A stretch of 64,000 nt of DNA from Bradyrhizobium quebecense (GCF_013373795.3 NZ_CP088022.1:6572001-6636000), one strand, 5' to 3'; positions 8,284 through 17,764 are shown, numbered from the stretch's first letter. The notes: a model not told the origin generated them from the letters alone. Numbers and translations: made by a program.

Positions 8284-8389
8284 CCGTCACCCTGAGGAGG
8301 CCGCGCAGCGGCCGTCTCGAAGGGTCGACGGCCACCAGCCGGGCCGTGCATCCTTCGAGACGCCGCTTCGCGGCTCCTCAGGATGACGG
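8284..8389. repeat. Palindromic dispersed repeat, family R, intact copy
   Basis: The element begins CCGTCACCCTGAGG and ends with the inverted arm CCTCAGGATGACGG. Inside are further complementary blocks (GTCTCGAAGG against CCTTCGAGAC). The same family, split by an IS110 element, lies at 17861-19092. Each copy offers up to two potential IS110 target sites because its ends are inverted copies of each other. Confidence 0.85.
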
Positions 8390-8412
8390 GATAGAAATCT
8401 CGCTTCGTGCGC

Positions 8413-8838
8413 TCACTCCGGAATCTCGCCAAAATTCTTCCCGACCGGCAGCACGGCGTGTCGGATCAACCGCGAATCCTCCACGCCGGCCTGGCGATGC
8501 TTCACCGCCTCGCGATAGACGGGATCCCGGATCATTTCGACGAAAGCGGCAACGCTTGGATACTCGGCGATGAAACAGTGATCCCAGCGCTCCTCTTGCG
8601 GACCGATCAGCATCAGCTCGAAGCGGCCCTGCCAGACGATGCGGCCGCCGAGGCGTTCGAACACCGGCCCGCTCTCGCGGCCGTAGGCGGCATAGGCCTC
8701 CGCGCCGGTCGCCTTGCGGCCGTCGGGATAGGCGGCCCATTCGCGTAAGCGCACCAGATTGAGCATGTGGATCGGGCCCGTCCGGTTGTTGTCCCGGAAT
8801 TGCGCAAACACGTCCTTGGTCGGATCGATATGGCCCAT
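8413..8838 (-). CDS. DUF1330 family protein
   Basis: A 141-residue soluble protein with the ferredoxin-like DUF1330 fold. Typical features are GPIHMLNLVRLREWAAYPDG near the start, YGRESGPVFERLGGRIVWQG in the middle and the EYPSVAAFVEMIRDPVYREAVKHR helix. Members resemble the dimeric alpha-beta barrel group; the biochemical role is not known. ATG 8838 follows AGGAG. It stands alone between a repeat and the penicillin-binding protein, transcribed divergently from the latter. Confidence 0.85.
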   Translation of the reverse strand: MGHIDPTKDVFAQFRDNNRTGPIHMLNLVRLREWAAYPDGRKATGAEAYAAYGRESGPVFERLGGRIVWQGRFELMLIGPQEERWDHCFIAEYPSVAAFVEMIRDPVYREAVKHRQAGVEDSRLIRHAVLPVGKNFGEIPE

Positions 8839-8977
8839 GCGGTGCTCCTTTGTTTTGTTGTTCCATCTCTATTTAGCACGCACCGCCTCACCTCCTAATC
8901 CCCCGTTAAGCTTTGCGTAACCGCCCCTTAAACCGGGAACGCTAGCGTGCGCCCCTGTCAGGGTGTGAGCGTTGCGG

Positions 8978-11221
8978 ATGGCGTGGGGACGTAAAAAAGG
9001 CGGTGCGCGCAAGGAGCCGCTGTTCGGGCTTCCGGCTGCGCTTGCCGACCTCAGACTGTCGCCCTCCGATCGCGTTCCAGGCGGCGGCGACGATACGCCC
9101 GCCAAATCCAAACCCAAGAGCAGCGATTCCGGCAGCGAGAAACCGCGCCCGTCGCGCAGCGGCAGCAAGCGGCGCAGCAAGTCGCGCGGCTTTGGGATCG
9201 GCCGGCTGTTCTATTGGACCGCGGTGCTCGGCCTGTGGGCGGGCATCGCCGTGATCGGTGTCGTGGTGTGGGTCGGCGCGCATCTACCGCCGATCCAGTC
9301 CCTGGAAATTCCCAAACGTCCGCCGACGATCCAGATCGTCGGGATCGACGGCAGCGTACTGGCGCAGCGCGGCGAAATGGCCGGCGCCAACATCGCGTTG
9401 AAGGACCTGCCACCCTATCTGCCGAAGGCGTTCATCGCCATTGAAGACCGCCGCTTCTATTCGCATTTCGGCGTCGACCCGCTCGGCATTCTACGCGCAG
9501 CAGTGACCAATGTGCTGCATCGCGGCGTCTCGCAGGGCGGCTCGACCTTGACCCAGCAGCTCGCCAAGAACCTGTTCCTGACTCAGGAACGCACCATGCA
9601 ACGCAAGCTGCAGGAGGCCGAGCTCGCGTTGTGGCTGGAACGCAAGCATTCCAAGAACGAGATCCTCGAGCTCTATCTCAACCGCGTCTATTTCGGTTCC
9701 GGCGCCTACGGCGTCGAGGCCGCCGCCCAGCGCTATTTCGGCAAGTCGGCGAAGAACGTGACCTTGCCGGAAGCTGCGATGCTCGCGGGCCTCGTCAAGT
9801 CGCCGTCGCGGCTGGCGCCAAACCGCAACCCCGAGGGCGCCGAGCAGCGCGCGCAGGTCGTGCTCGCGGCGATGGCCGACGCCAAGTTCATCACCGAAGC
9901 GCAAGCAAAGGCCTCGATCGGCCAACCCTCGATTGCGGTGAAGCCGGCCGGCGCCGGCACCGTGAACTATGTCGCCGACTGGATCGGTGAAGTGCTCGAC
10001 GATCTGGTCGGTCAGATCGACCAGGACATCGTGGTGCAGACCACGATCGATCCGAAGCTGCAGAACGTCGCCGAAGCCGCCGTGATCGACGAGCTCGCCG
10101 CCAAGAGCGTGAAGTTCAATGTCAGCCAGGGCGCGCTGGTGGCGATGACGCCCGACGGCGCGGTGCGCGCCATGGTCGGCGGCCGGAACTATGCCGAGAG
10201 CCAGTACAATCGCGCGGTCACCGCGAAGCGGCAGCCGGGCTCGTCGTTCAAGCCGTTCGTCTATCTCACCGCGGTCGAATCCGGGCTGACGCCGGACACG
10301 ATCCGCACCGACGCGCCGCTCGACATCAAGGGCTGGAAGCCGGAGAACTACACCCACGAATATTTCGGCTCGGTGACCTTGACCCAGGCGCTGGCGATGT
10401 CGCTGAACACGGTTGCGGTGCGGCTCGGCGTCGAGGTCGGCGCCAAGAATGTGGTGCGCACCGCGCACCGGCTCGGCATCTCCTCCAAGCTCGAACCGAA
10501 CGTCTCGATCGCGCTCGGCACGTCGGAAGTATCCGTGATTGAGCTGGTCGGCGCCTATGCGCCGTTCGCCAATGGCGGCTACGCCGTGTCGCCGCATGTG
10601 GTGACCAGAATCAAGACCAGCTCCGGCAAGCTGCTCTATGACCGCCCGACGGAGCCGCCCAACCAGGTGATCGAGCCGCGCTATGATGCGATGATGAACA
10701 GCATGATGCGCGAGACGCTGATCTCGGGCACCGCGCGCAAGGCGGAGATCCCCGGCTGGACCGCCGCCGGCAAGACCGGCACCAGCCAGGATTATCGCGA
10801 CGCCTGGTTCATCGGCTACACCGCCAAGCTCGTCACCGGCGTCTGGCTCGGCAATGACGACAATTCGCCCACCAAGAAGGCGACGGGTGGCGGACTGCCG
10901 GTGGAAGTGTGGACCCGCTTCATGAAGGCCGCGCATCAGGGCGTGCCGGTCGCGGCGATCCCGAACTCGCAGGGCAGCTGGGCGCCGGCGAACCTGATGC
11001 AGATCTCGTCGCAGATATCAGCGCCTTCAGCACCGGCGGCGCCAATGCAGATTCAACCGCCGATGCAGGCGCCACCGCCCGCGCCGGTCCCGCCCGGCGG
11101 CGGCTATTATCGCCAGCCACCGCCGACGCCGGCCCGCGCCTCGGCGCCACCCAACCCGAACGCGCGGCCCGAAGCGGCGGCGGGGCTGGACGGCTGGCTT
11201 GCGGATAGGTTGTTTCGGTAG
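8978..11221 (+). CDS. Class A penicillin-binding protein (PBP1A-type)
   Basis: A bifunctional peptidoglycan synthase of about 747 residues. A basic, low-complexity cytoplasmic stretch (1-65) leads to one transmembrane helix (about 75-98). The glycosyltransferase domain contains the catalytic Glu in AIEDRRFYSHFGVDPLG and GGSTLTQQLAKNL. The transpeptidase domain has the active-site serine in GSSFKPF (SxxK), SLN and KTGTSQDY. The C-terminal 80 residues are rich in Pro, Ala and Gln and probably flexible. It builds and cross-links glycan strands outside the inner membrane. The ATG at 8978 is preferred; TTG 8972 in the same frame is possible. Ribosome site is weak. Confidence 0.92.
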   Translation: MAWGRKKGGARKEPLFGLPAALADLRLSPSDRVPGGGDDTPAKSKPKSSDSGSEKPRPSRSGSKRRSKSRGFGIGRLFYWTAVLGLWAGIAVIGVVVWVGAHLPPIQSLEIPKRPPTIQIVGIDGSVLAQRGEMAGANIALKDLPPYLPKAFIAIEDRRFYSHFGVDPLGILRAAVTNVLHRGVSQGGSTLTQQLAKNLFLTQERTMQRKLQEAELALWLERKHSKNEILELYLNRVYFGSGAYGVEAAAQRYFGKSAKNVTLPEAAMLAGLVKSPSRLAPNRNPEGAEQRAQVVLAAMADAKFITEAQAKASIGQPSIAVKPAGAGTVNYVADWIGEVLDDLVGQIDQDIVVQTTIDPKLQNVAEAAVIDELAAKSVKFNVSQGALVAMTPDGAVRAMVGGRNYAESQYNRAVTAKRQPGSSFKPFVYLTAVESGLTPDTIRTDAPLDIKGWKPENYTHEYFGSVTLTQALAMSLNTVAVRLGVEVGAKNVVRTAHRLGISSKLEPNVSIALGTSEVSVIELVGAYAPFANGGYAVSPHVVTRIKTSSGKLLYDRPTEPPNQVIEPRYDAMMNSMMRETLISGTARKAEIPGWTAAGKTGTSQDYRDAWFIGYTAKLVTGVWLGNDDNSPTKKATGGGLPVEVWTRFMKAAHQGVPVAAIPNSQGSWAPANLMQISSQISAPSAPAAPMQIQPPMQAPPPAPVPPGGGYYRQPPPTPARASAPPNPNARPEAAAGLDGWLADRLFR

Positions 11222-11255
11222 GCCGATATAGGCTTTAGCCGAGCCCAATTTCGGC

Positions 11256-11423
11256 TGTCGTCCCCGCGAACGCGGGGAGATGGAGTCACGTTTGAAGTGC
11301 AACGATTGATTTGAGTTTGGAGAATGCCTCGGCGGATCCAGTACGCCGCGGCTTTTCGGCTCAGTTACAATTGCCTCTGGAATACTGGATCGCCCGCTTT
11401 CGCGGGCGATGACAGCAATAACC
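11256..11423. repeat. Palindromic intergenic repeat, family E
   Basis: The left end contains CCCCGCGAACGCGGGG and the right end GCCCGCTTTCGCGGGCGATG. Between them CCAGTA (11339) is matched by TACTGG (11383), giving nested inverted arms. It fills the gap between two convergent genes and may serve as a two-way stop, though no T-tract follows. Confidence 0.65.
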
Positions 11424-11439
11424 GGGGCGAAGAGTTGGC

Positions 11440-12195
11440 TTACTCCTGAATCCCGTAGCGATGCAGGTCGTTGCCGTAGGTGTCGAGCCAGTTCTTGGCG
11501 CGCGTGACCGACGCGCAGACCTTGTCGACCACCCGCCAGAACCGCGCCGAGTGATTCATCTCGACGAGATGCGCGACCTCATGCGCGGCGAGGTAGTCGA
11601 GCACGAAGGGCGGCGCCAGGATCAACCGCCACGAGAACGACAGCGAACCGGCCGAGGTGCACGAGCCCCAGCGGCTCGACTGGTCGCGGATCGAGATCCG
11701 CCGGACCCGCACCCCGAGCTCCGCGGCGTGCAGCTGCGCCGCCTTCTGCAGATCCTTGCGCGCCTCGCGCTTGAGGAAGTCATGCACCCGGCGATCCATG
11801 TGCTCCACGCCGCCGGCGACGCAGAGGATCTTCTCGCCGCTGTCGCGCGTCTCGGTCCAGACCGTGCCGCGCTCTCCCGAGCGATGCACCAGACGATGCG
11901 GCACACCGCGCAACGGCACCACGGTGCCGGGCTGGAACGGCGCGGCCTTCGGCAAACGGCCAAGACGGGCGGCGATCCAGCCGCCATGGATATTGGCGAA
12001 CTCCTTCGCCTCCACGATCGTGCCGCGCGGCGGCATGGTCAGGATCGCTTCGCGATCGGTTGGATGAATCCTGAGCGTATAGCGGCGCGCGCGCCTATGC
12101 CGGCGCAGCCTGACGGTGAAGAACTGGGAGCCGTGTCTGACCAATACGGTCGCGGGTTCGGCAGGCCGCCGATAGAGGAGCGCGCGAGTAGCCAT
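11440..12195 (-). CDS. YgjP-like (DUF45) zinc metallopeptidase
   Basis: A protein of about 251 residues of the M48-related YgjP/WLM group. The zinc motif HEVAHL lies in LDYLAAHEVAHLVEMNHSARFW near the C-terminus, with the third ligand expected in the following helix. The typical RWGSCTS motif comes just before (SSRWGSCTSAGSLSF). The N-terminal half carries the usual basic strand-rich domain. I use ATG 12195; the frame remains open to 12279, but the extra 28 residues look unrelated to the family. Substrates are unknown; the family is often placed near restriction or DNA-repair genes, which is not the case here. Confidence 0.85.
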   Translation of the reverse strand: MATRALLYRRPAEPATVLVRHGSQFFTVRLRRHRRARRYTLRIHPTDREAILTMPPRGTIVEAKEFANIHGGWIAARLGRLPKAAPFQPGTVVPLRGVPHRLVHRSGERGTVWTETRDSGEKILCVAGGVEHMDRRVHDFLKREARKDLQKAAQLHAAELGVRVRRISIRDQSSRWGSCTSAGSLSFSWRLILAPPFVLDYLAAHEVAHLVEMNHSARFWRVVDKVCASVTRAKNWLDTYGNDLHRYGIQE

Positions 12196-12364
12196 TTCTG
12201 AGAGTCCGGGGAGCAGGAGTTCGCCCGAACTTTGCCATATCCGCCGCCAGGGAAAGCGCTCGGCGCAAAAACAAATCATTTGCCCAATATACAGGGGTTG
12301 GCCGTTAATTGACCTCTACCGGCAGGGGGCGGAACCCGATTTTTTCTGATGAATCGGAGTCACG

Positions 12365-12405
12365 AAAAAGGCCCAAGAGATGAAATTAAATTCATCACTT
12401 GAGCC
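12365..12405 (-). terminator. Rho-independent terminator of phaZ
   Basis: Read on the minus strand, GGCTCAAGTGATGAA pairs with TTCATCTCTTGGGCC across a short AT-rich loop, followed by TTTTT. It lies about 70 bases after the phaZ stop codon. Confidence 0.88.
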
Positions 12406-12477
12406 TTGGCTGATTTGAGATTCTTTTAGTTAAATCAGCGACTTGCGCGACCGCGATAAACGCGGCCGGGGCGATAC

Positions 12478-13806
12478 CTATTCGGCCGCGGCGACCAGGG
12501 AAAGCCACGTATTGGCCGCCGAAACCATGAAATCGGAGATCCGCGGCACGATTTCGGAGCGGAACCGCGAGCCGTTGAAGACGCCGTAGTGCCCGACGCC
12601 CTTCTGCACGTAGTGCACGCGGCGATGGTTCGGAATCGCGGTGCAGAGCGCGTGCGTTGCCTCGGTCTGGCCGAGGCCGGAGATGTCGTCCTTCTCGCCT
12701 TCCACCGTCATCAGCGCGACGCGGCGGATCTTCGACGGATCGACCGGCTTGCCGCGATGGGTCATCTCGCCCTTCGGCAGCGCGTGCTTGACGAAGACGA
12801 GGTCGACGGTCTGCAGATAATACTCGGCGGTGAGGTCCATCACCGCGAGATATTCGTCATAGAATTCACGGTGCTTGTCGACGAGATCGCCGTCACCCTT
12901 CACCAGATTGGCGAACAACGCCTTGTGCGCGTCCATGTGCCGATCCAGGTTCATGCTGATGAAGCCGTTGAGCTGCAGGAAACCCGGATAGACGTCGCGC
13001 ATCACGCCCGGATGCGGGAACGGCACCTTGGTGATGACATTGTTGCGGAACCATTCGATGCCGCGCTCTCCCGCGAGGTTGTTGACCGCGGTCGGGTTGC
13101 GCCGCGTGTCGATCGGGCCGCCCATCAGCGTCATCGACAGCGGCACGAACGGGTCGTGGTTGGCTTCCATGACGGAGACGGCCGCAACCACCGGAACCGA
13201 GGGCTGGCACACCGCGACGACGTGCATGTTGCCGCCGAGCGCGTGCAGCATCTCGATCACGTAGTCGACATAGTCGTCGAGATCGAACCGGCCCTCCGCG
13301 AGCGGCACCATGCGCGCATCGGCCCAGTCGGTGATGTAGACTTCATGCGTCGGCAAGAACGCCTCGACCGTGCCACGCAGCAGCGTCGCATAATGGCCCG
13401 ACATCGGCGCCACGATCAGCACGCGCGGCTGCGGCGAGCGCAGCGGACGCGTCAGCTTGCGATCGAAATGCAGCAGACGGCAGAACGGCTTTTCCCAGAC
13501 GGTGCGAACCTCGACCGCCGTGCGGATGCCATTGACCTCGGTCGTCGGCAGGTTCCAATCCGGCTTGCCGTAGCGGCGCGTGGTGCGCTCGAACAACTCG
13601 CAGCCGGCGGCGACCGATTTGCCGAACTCGGTGTGCGTCCACGGATTGAGCGGATTCTGAAACAGGATCTTGGTGGCGTCGGTCACGGCCCGTACCGGAT
13701 TGAGCGACGCATGCGCCATCTCGTACATCCAGTACAGCGGCGTCGTGAGTGCCGGGCTGCCTTCCGCCGCTAGTGGCGGGGCACCGCCAAATTCACCGAT
13801 GGGCAT
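12478..13806 (-). CDS. phaZ: Intracellular polyhydroxyalkanoate depolymerase
   Basis: A 442-residue enzyme that mobilises stored PHB granules to 3-hydroxybutyrate. The family signatures are strong: an N-terminal YWMYEMAHASLNPVRAVTDA, then LNPWTHTEFGKSVAAGCELFERTTRRYGKPDW, and a cysteine nucleophile region in VVAVCQPSVPV, as in intracellular PhaZ enzymes that replace Ser by Cys. C-terminal TVEGEKDDISGLGQTEA and KGVGHYGVFNGSRF provide the Asp and His. No signal peptide. It has its own terminator and is transcribed alone. A later Met at residue 27 is an alternative start. Confidence 0.92.
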   Translation of the reverse strand: MPIGEFGGAPPLAAEGSPALTTPLYWMYEMAHASLNPVRAVTDATKILFQNPLNPWTHTEFGKSVAAGCELFERTTRRYGKPDWNLPTTEVNGIRTAVEVRTVWEKPFCRLLHFDRKLTRPLRSPQPRVLIVAPMSGHYATLLRGTVEAFLPTHEVYITDWADARMVPLAEGRFDLDDYVDYVIEMLHALGGNMHVVAVCQPSVPVVAAVSVMEANHDPFVPLSMTLMGGPIDTRRNPTAVNNLAGERGIEWFRNNVITKVPFPHPGVMRDVYPGFLQLNGFISMNLDRHMDAHKALFANLVKGDGDLVDKHREFYDEYLAVMDLTAEYYLQTVDLVFVKHALPKGEMTHRGKPVDPSKIRRVALMTVEGEKDDISGLGQTEATHALCTAIPNHRRVHYVQKGVGHYGVFNGSRFRSEIVPRISDFMVSAANTWLSLVAAAE

Positions 13807-13934
13807 AGTATTTTCAGACCCCTGTTTTGCGCCGCAGCATACTGACCAATGCGTAACAATGCGTCAATGCGCCGCGAGCCGAATATGGGGTCGATATCGG
13901 GCTAAAACACCGAGAATCCACGGGAAAGTGACAT

Positions 13935-14759
13935 TTATTCACCACCCCCGAGCAGCGATCCGTTGCGCTTGGCGCTCTGCAAAAGGGCAAGGAAGACCGC
14001 AAAAGAGGCAACGAACAGGATGGCGTTGATGACCAGCGCCCAGGCCATCAGGTCGGCACGGAAGACGTGATCGATCAGGAGCGACCGCATGCCTTCGAAC
14101 ACATAGGTCGGCGGCAACGTCCAGGCGACATACTGTAGCCAGACCGGCAGCACGTCGACCGGATAGTAGATGCAGGCGAGCGGCATCACCGCGAACATCA
14201 GCGTCCAGACGATGCTCTCCGCGCCGAGCCCGTTGCGCAGCACGAGCCCCGAGGCGAACACGCCGACCGACCAGCTCGTGAAGATCAGATTGCAGAAGAA
14301 CGCGATCAGCGGCAGCCCGATGGCGTAGAAATTGAAGCCGAAAAAGAACAGCGCCAGCAGCGTCATCGGGATCACGCCGATGGCGAGCCGGATCAGGCTC
14401 ATGATCATCAGCGAGAGCAGGAATTCGATCGGCTTCAGCGGGCTCATCATCAGGTTGCCGAGATTGCGCGCCCACATCTCTTCCAGGAACGAGATGGAGA
14501 AGCCGAGCTGGCCGCGAAACAGAATGTCCCACAGGATCACGGCACCGATCAGCGTGCCGCCCGCCTTGGCGAAGAAGCCGGATGCCTGCGAGATGTAGTT
14601 CTGCAGGAAGCCCCAGGTGATGATCTGCAAGGCCGGCCAGTAGACCAGTTCCAGCAGCCGCGGCCATGACGACATCAAGAGATACCAATAGCGCAGCACC
14701 ATCGCGTTGATGCGTTGCAGTGAAATGCCGCGCCGCTGATGGCTGACGATCTCGCTCAT
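13935..14759 (-). CDS. ABC-2 type transporter permease
   Basis: A 274-residue inner-membrane subunit with six hydrophobic segments (about 25-45, 60-85, 110-135, 145-170, 180-200, 235-262), as in ABC-2 exporters of the NodJ/DrrB type. Its ATG overlaps the stop codon of the ATPase gene (ATGA), so the two subunits are translationally coupled. The likely job is export of a lipid, polysaccharide or drug-like molecule. The permease itself is intact although its ATPase gene carries an internal stop. Confidence 0.88.
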   Translation of the reverse strand: MSEIVSHQRRGISLQRINAMVLRYWYLLMSSWPRLLELVYWPALQIITWGFLQNYISQASGFFAKAGGTLIGAVILWDILFRGQLGFSISFLEEMWARNLGNLMMSPLKPIEFLLSLMIMSLIRLAIGVIPMTLLALFFFGFNFYAIGLPLIAFFCNLIFTSWSVGVFASGLVLRNGLGAESIVWTLMFAVMPLACIYYPVDVLPVWLQYVAWTLPPTYVFEGMRSLLIDHVFRADLMAWALVINAILFVASFAVFLALLQSAKRNGSLLGGGE

Positions 14760-15580
14760 GGTGTGCCCTCTGGCGCGCCCTCCCGGAGGCGGCCGCGCGC
14801 CACGTCGAGAAACACCTCTTCCAGCGTGTCACGGTTGTAGCGCGCCATGATCCCCTCGGGACTGTCGTCATCCTCGATCTTGCCGCGCTTCATGATGATG
14901 ACGCGGTCACAAAGGCGCTCCACCTCCAGCATGTTGTGCGAGGCCAGCAGGATGGTCGCGTTATGGGTCTTGCGTTAGGTCTCGAGATGCTGCCGCACCC
15001 AGTCGGCGGTATCCGGGTCGAGCGATGCGGTCGGCTCGTCGAGCAGCAGCAGGTCCGGCTCGTTGATTAGCGCCTTCGCCAGCGCGACGCGGGTCTTCTG
15101 CCCAGCGGAGAGCTTGCCGTTGGAACGGTCGAGGAATTCCTTCAGATCGAGATCGGCGGCGAGCTGCTCGATCCGCTCGCGCAGATGCTTCACGGCATAG
15201 AGGCGGCCGAAGATGGTCAGGTTCTGCCGCACCGTGAGCCGCATCGGCATGTCGACATAGGGGCTCTCGAAATTCATCCGGCCGAGCACGTCATAGCGCT
15301 GGTCGGGAATTTTCGCGCCGAGCACCGTGACGCTGCCCGAGGTCGGCAGCACCAGCCCCATGATCATCGCGATTGTCGTGGTCTTGCCGGCGCCGTTGCC
15401 GCCGAGCAGGCCGGTGATGCTGCCGCGCGCGATCCGGAAGGAGATATCGTCGACCGCGCGGGTGGCCTTGTAGACCTTGACCAGATGCGCAACGTCGATC
15501 GCGGCCGATCCGTCCTGATCGGCCGCGGGCGCCTGGTTGGCCGCAGGCGCTTGCGCCTGACCTGTCCCGCGCTGTTGCAT
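14756..15580 (-). pseudogene. ABC transporter ATP-binding protein with internal stop
   Basis: The frame encodes an ABC ATPase with Walker A GGNGAGKTT, Q-loop NFESPY, signature LSAGQKTRVALAKAL and Walker B LLLLDEPTASLDP. A TAA at 14975-14977 interrupts it right after WVRQHLET. Reading on in the same frame gives RKTHNATILLASHNMLEVER, the expected H-loop region, and runs to a normal stop overlapping the permease start. So the gene is complete except for one nonsense codon. The truncated product lacks the H-loop histidine and should not hydrolyse ATP normally. This may be a recent mutation, a read-through or a sequencing error. ATG 15580 is the likely start; TTG 15616 is possible. Confidence 0.85.
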
Positions 15581-15686
15581 ATGGCCGTCATTGAGCCATT
15601 GCGACAATAAGCGCAAGGCTTGCCCGGCGCGCTTGCGCTAAGTCGCGAATTTGTGCGCCGCCCACGGCACAGCTAAAGTCCCTGAT

Positions 15687-17006
15687 ATGACCGACTTCGC
15701 TTCGGATTTCCGCCAACCTCGCCGCTATGTCCGCCTGGATACGATCCTGCGGCTGCGCTGGCTCGCCGCGCTGGGCCAGCTCGTCGCGATCTTCATCGTG
15801 GCCCAGGGACTGGAATTCGACGTTCCGATCGTCCCCTGCGTCATCATTGTGACCTTCTCGGCGCTGCTCAACCTGGCGCTGCAGGTCGCGTTCAACCCGA
15901 TGCAGCGGCTGGAGCCGGTCTATGCCGCGGCCCTGCTCGCCTTCAACATCGTCGAGCTCGGCGGTCTGCTGTACTTCACCGGGGGCTTGCAGAACCCATT
16001 CTCGTTCCTGTTCCTGGCGCCGGTCCTGATCTCGGCCACCGTGTTGCCGATCCGCCTGACGATCGCGCTCGGCTGCCTTGCGGTCGCCTGCGCCTCGGCG
16101 CTGTTCTTCTACCATCTGCCGCTGCCTTGGGATGGTGACGACCCGCTGGTGCTGCCGCCGATCTATCTGATCGGCGTCTGGCTCTCGATCCTGCTCGCGA
16201 TCGGCGTCACCAGCCTTTACGCATTCCAGGTGACGGAGGAGGCCCGCCAGCTCTCCGACGCGCTTGCCGCGACCGAGCTGATCCTGACGCGCGAGCAGCA
16301 TCTGACCCAGCTCGACGGTCTCGCCGCCGCCGCCGCGCATGAACTCGGCACGCCACTGTCGACGATCTTCCTGATCTCGCGCGAGCTCGAGAAGACGGTG
16401 CACGACCCGGCGATCGCCGACGACCTCAAGACCCTGCGCGAGCAGGCGCAGCGCTGCCGCGACATCCTGAGCAAGATCGCGCAATTGTCATCAAGCGGCG
16501 CGCCGTTCGACACCATGAAGCTGTCGACCCTGATCGAGGAGGCGGTGGCGCCGCATCGCGATTTCGGCATCAACATCAAGGTGCGGCTTGCTGTCGCAGC
16601 AACGCGCGAACCGGTCGCCGCGCGCAATCCCGCGATCCTTTATGGCGTCGGAAACATTCTCGAAAATGCGGTCGATTTCGCGCACCAGACCGTCGAGGTG
16701 AACGCGTGGTGGAACGCCGAAACCATCGAGATCGTCGTTTCCGACGACGGCCCGGGCATCGCACCCGACATGCTGAAACGGATCGGCGAGCCGTATTTGT
16801 CGCGCCGCCGGGGCGCAGACGAGGCCCAAAACGCGCGTGGCGGCCTGGGCTTGGGCGTTTTCATCGCAAGAACGCTGCTGGAACGCACCGGAGCCAAGGT
16901 GTCGTTTACCAATCGCACCTTCCCCGATCACGGCGCCGTGGTGCAGATCGTCTGGCCCCGAGAGCGTTTCGAAGAAGCCACGCCGGCCGACGAAAACGAA
17001 GCCTAA
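15687..17006 (+). CDS. regS: Redox-sensing histidine kinase RegS (RegB/PrrB/ActS type)
   Basis: A 439-residue inner-membrane kinase. The first 215 residues hold about six transmembrane helices, with the quinone-sensing heptapeptide GGLQNPF between two of them. The phospho-acceptor His lies in AAAAAHELGTPLSTI. A cysteine 39 residues later (QAQRCRDILS) fits the redox-active Cys of RegB. The ATP-binding domain has GNILENAVDFA and DDGPGIAPDM boxes. In Bradyrhizobium RegSR controls the fixR-nifA operon and redox-dependent genes (established for the family). ATG 15687 is chosen over an upstream GTG. The regR partner follows 134 bases downstream. Confidence 0.92.
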   Translation: MTDFASDFRQPRRYVRLDTILRLRWLAALGQLVAIFIVAQGLEFDVPIVPCVIIVTFSALLNLALQVAFNPMQRLEPVYAAALLAFNIVELGGLLYFTGGLQNPFSFLFLAPVLISATVLPIRLTIALGCLAVACASALFFYHLPLPWDGDDPLVLPPIYLIGVWLSILLAIGVTSLYAFQVTEEARQLSDALAATELILTREQHLTQLDGLAAAAAHELGTPLSTIFLISRELEKTVHDPAIADDLKTLREQAQRCRDILSKIAQLSSSGAPFDTMKLSTLIEEAVAPHRDFGINIKVRLAVAATREPVAARNPAILYGVGNILENAVDFAHQTVEVNAWWNAETIEIVVSDDGPGIAPDMLKRIGEPYLSRRRGADEAQNARGGLGLGVFIARTLLERTGAKVSFTNRTFPDHGAVVQIVWPRERFEEATPADENEA

Positions 17007-17140
17007 GAACGATTCTTAGTCGCAACTCTGGCATACCGGATGCATCGCTCTTTCCAGAGCTGCACGCGACTTTCGGCTGCCTTGGCAGCGCCGCAGTAGG
17101 ACCCCATATAATAGGTGCCTGCCACAGGGAAAAATGGATC

Positions 17141-17695
17141 GTGAACGCCATCACTGAACTGAATGACCATGCCGACCGCTCGCTCCTCATCGTCGAGGAC
17201 GACAAGCCGTTCCTGGAACGCCTGTCGCGCGCGATGGAGACGCGGGGTTTCGCGGTGAAGTCATGCGACACGGTGTCCGATGGTCTCGCTGAGATCGGCC
17301 GCGCCGCGCCCGCTTTTGCGGTCGTTGACCTCCGCCTTGGCGACGGCAACGGCCTCGACGTCGTCTCCGCGTTGAAGCGCAAGCGCCCCGAGGCGCGCGC
17401 GATCGTGCTGACCGGCTACGGCAACATCGCGACCGCCGTGACCGCGGTGAAGATGGGCGCCGTCGACTATCTCTCGAAGCCCGCCGACGCCGATGACGTC
17501 GTCGCTGCGCTGCTCGCCACCGGCACCGAGAAGTCCGAACTGCCGGCCAATCCGATGTCGGCGGACCGCGTGCGCTGGGAGCACATCCAGCGCATCTACG
17601 AGATGTGCAACCGCAACGTCTCGGAGACCGCGCGCCGCCTCAACATGCACCGCCGGACCCTGCAGCGCATCCTCGCCAAGCGTGCGCCGCGCTAA
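17141..17695 (+). CDS. regR: Response regulator RegR (RegA/PrrA/ActR type)
   Basis: A 184-residue regulator, the exact usual length for RegA proteins. The receiver has DD (20-21), phospho-acceptor Asp63 in VVDLRLGDGNGLD and Lys in LSKPADAD. A short linker leads to the Fis-type helix-turn-helix VSETARRLNMHRRTLQRILAKR at the extreme C-terminus. GTG 17141 is the only reasonable start in frame (AGGGAAA upstream); the upstream open frame is the regS gene in another frame. It is phosphorylated by RegS and binds DNA to control nitrogen-fixation, respiration and CO2-fixation genes in relatives. Confidence 0.92.
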   Translation: MNAITELNDHADRSLLIVEDDKPFLERLSRAMETRGFAVKSCDTVSDGLAEIGRAAPAFAVVDLRLGDGNGLDVVSALKRKRPEARAIVLTGYGNIATAVTAVKMGAVDYLSKPADADDVVAALLATGTEKSELPANPMSADRVRWEHIQRIYEMCNRNVSETARRLNMHRRTLQRILAKRAPR

Positions 17696-17719
17696 GCGAT
17701 CGCTTCATATTGTTTTGCG

Positions 17720-17751
17720 ATGGCCGGGCTCGCCCCGGCCATTTGCTTTTG
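17720..17751 (+). terminator. Rho-independent terminator of regR
   Basis: A perfect 9-bp stem, ATGGCCGGG with CCCGGCCAT, has a 5-base loop and is followed by TTGCTTTTG. It lies 24 bases past the regR stop. Confidence 0.85.
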
Positions 17752-17764
17752 TCCTTTCGTAGGG

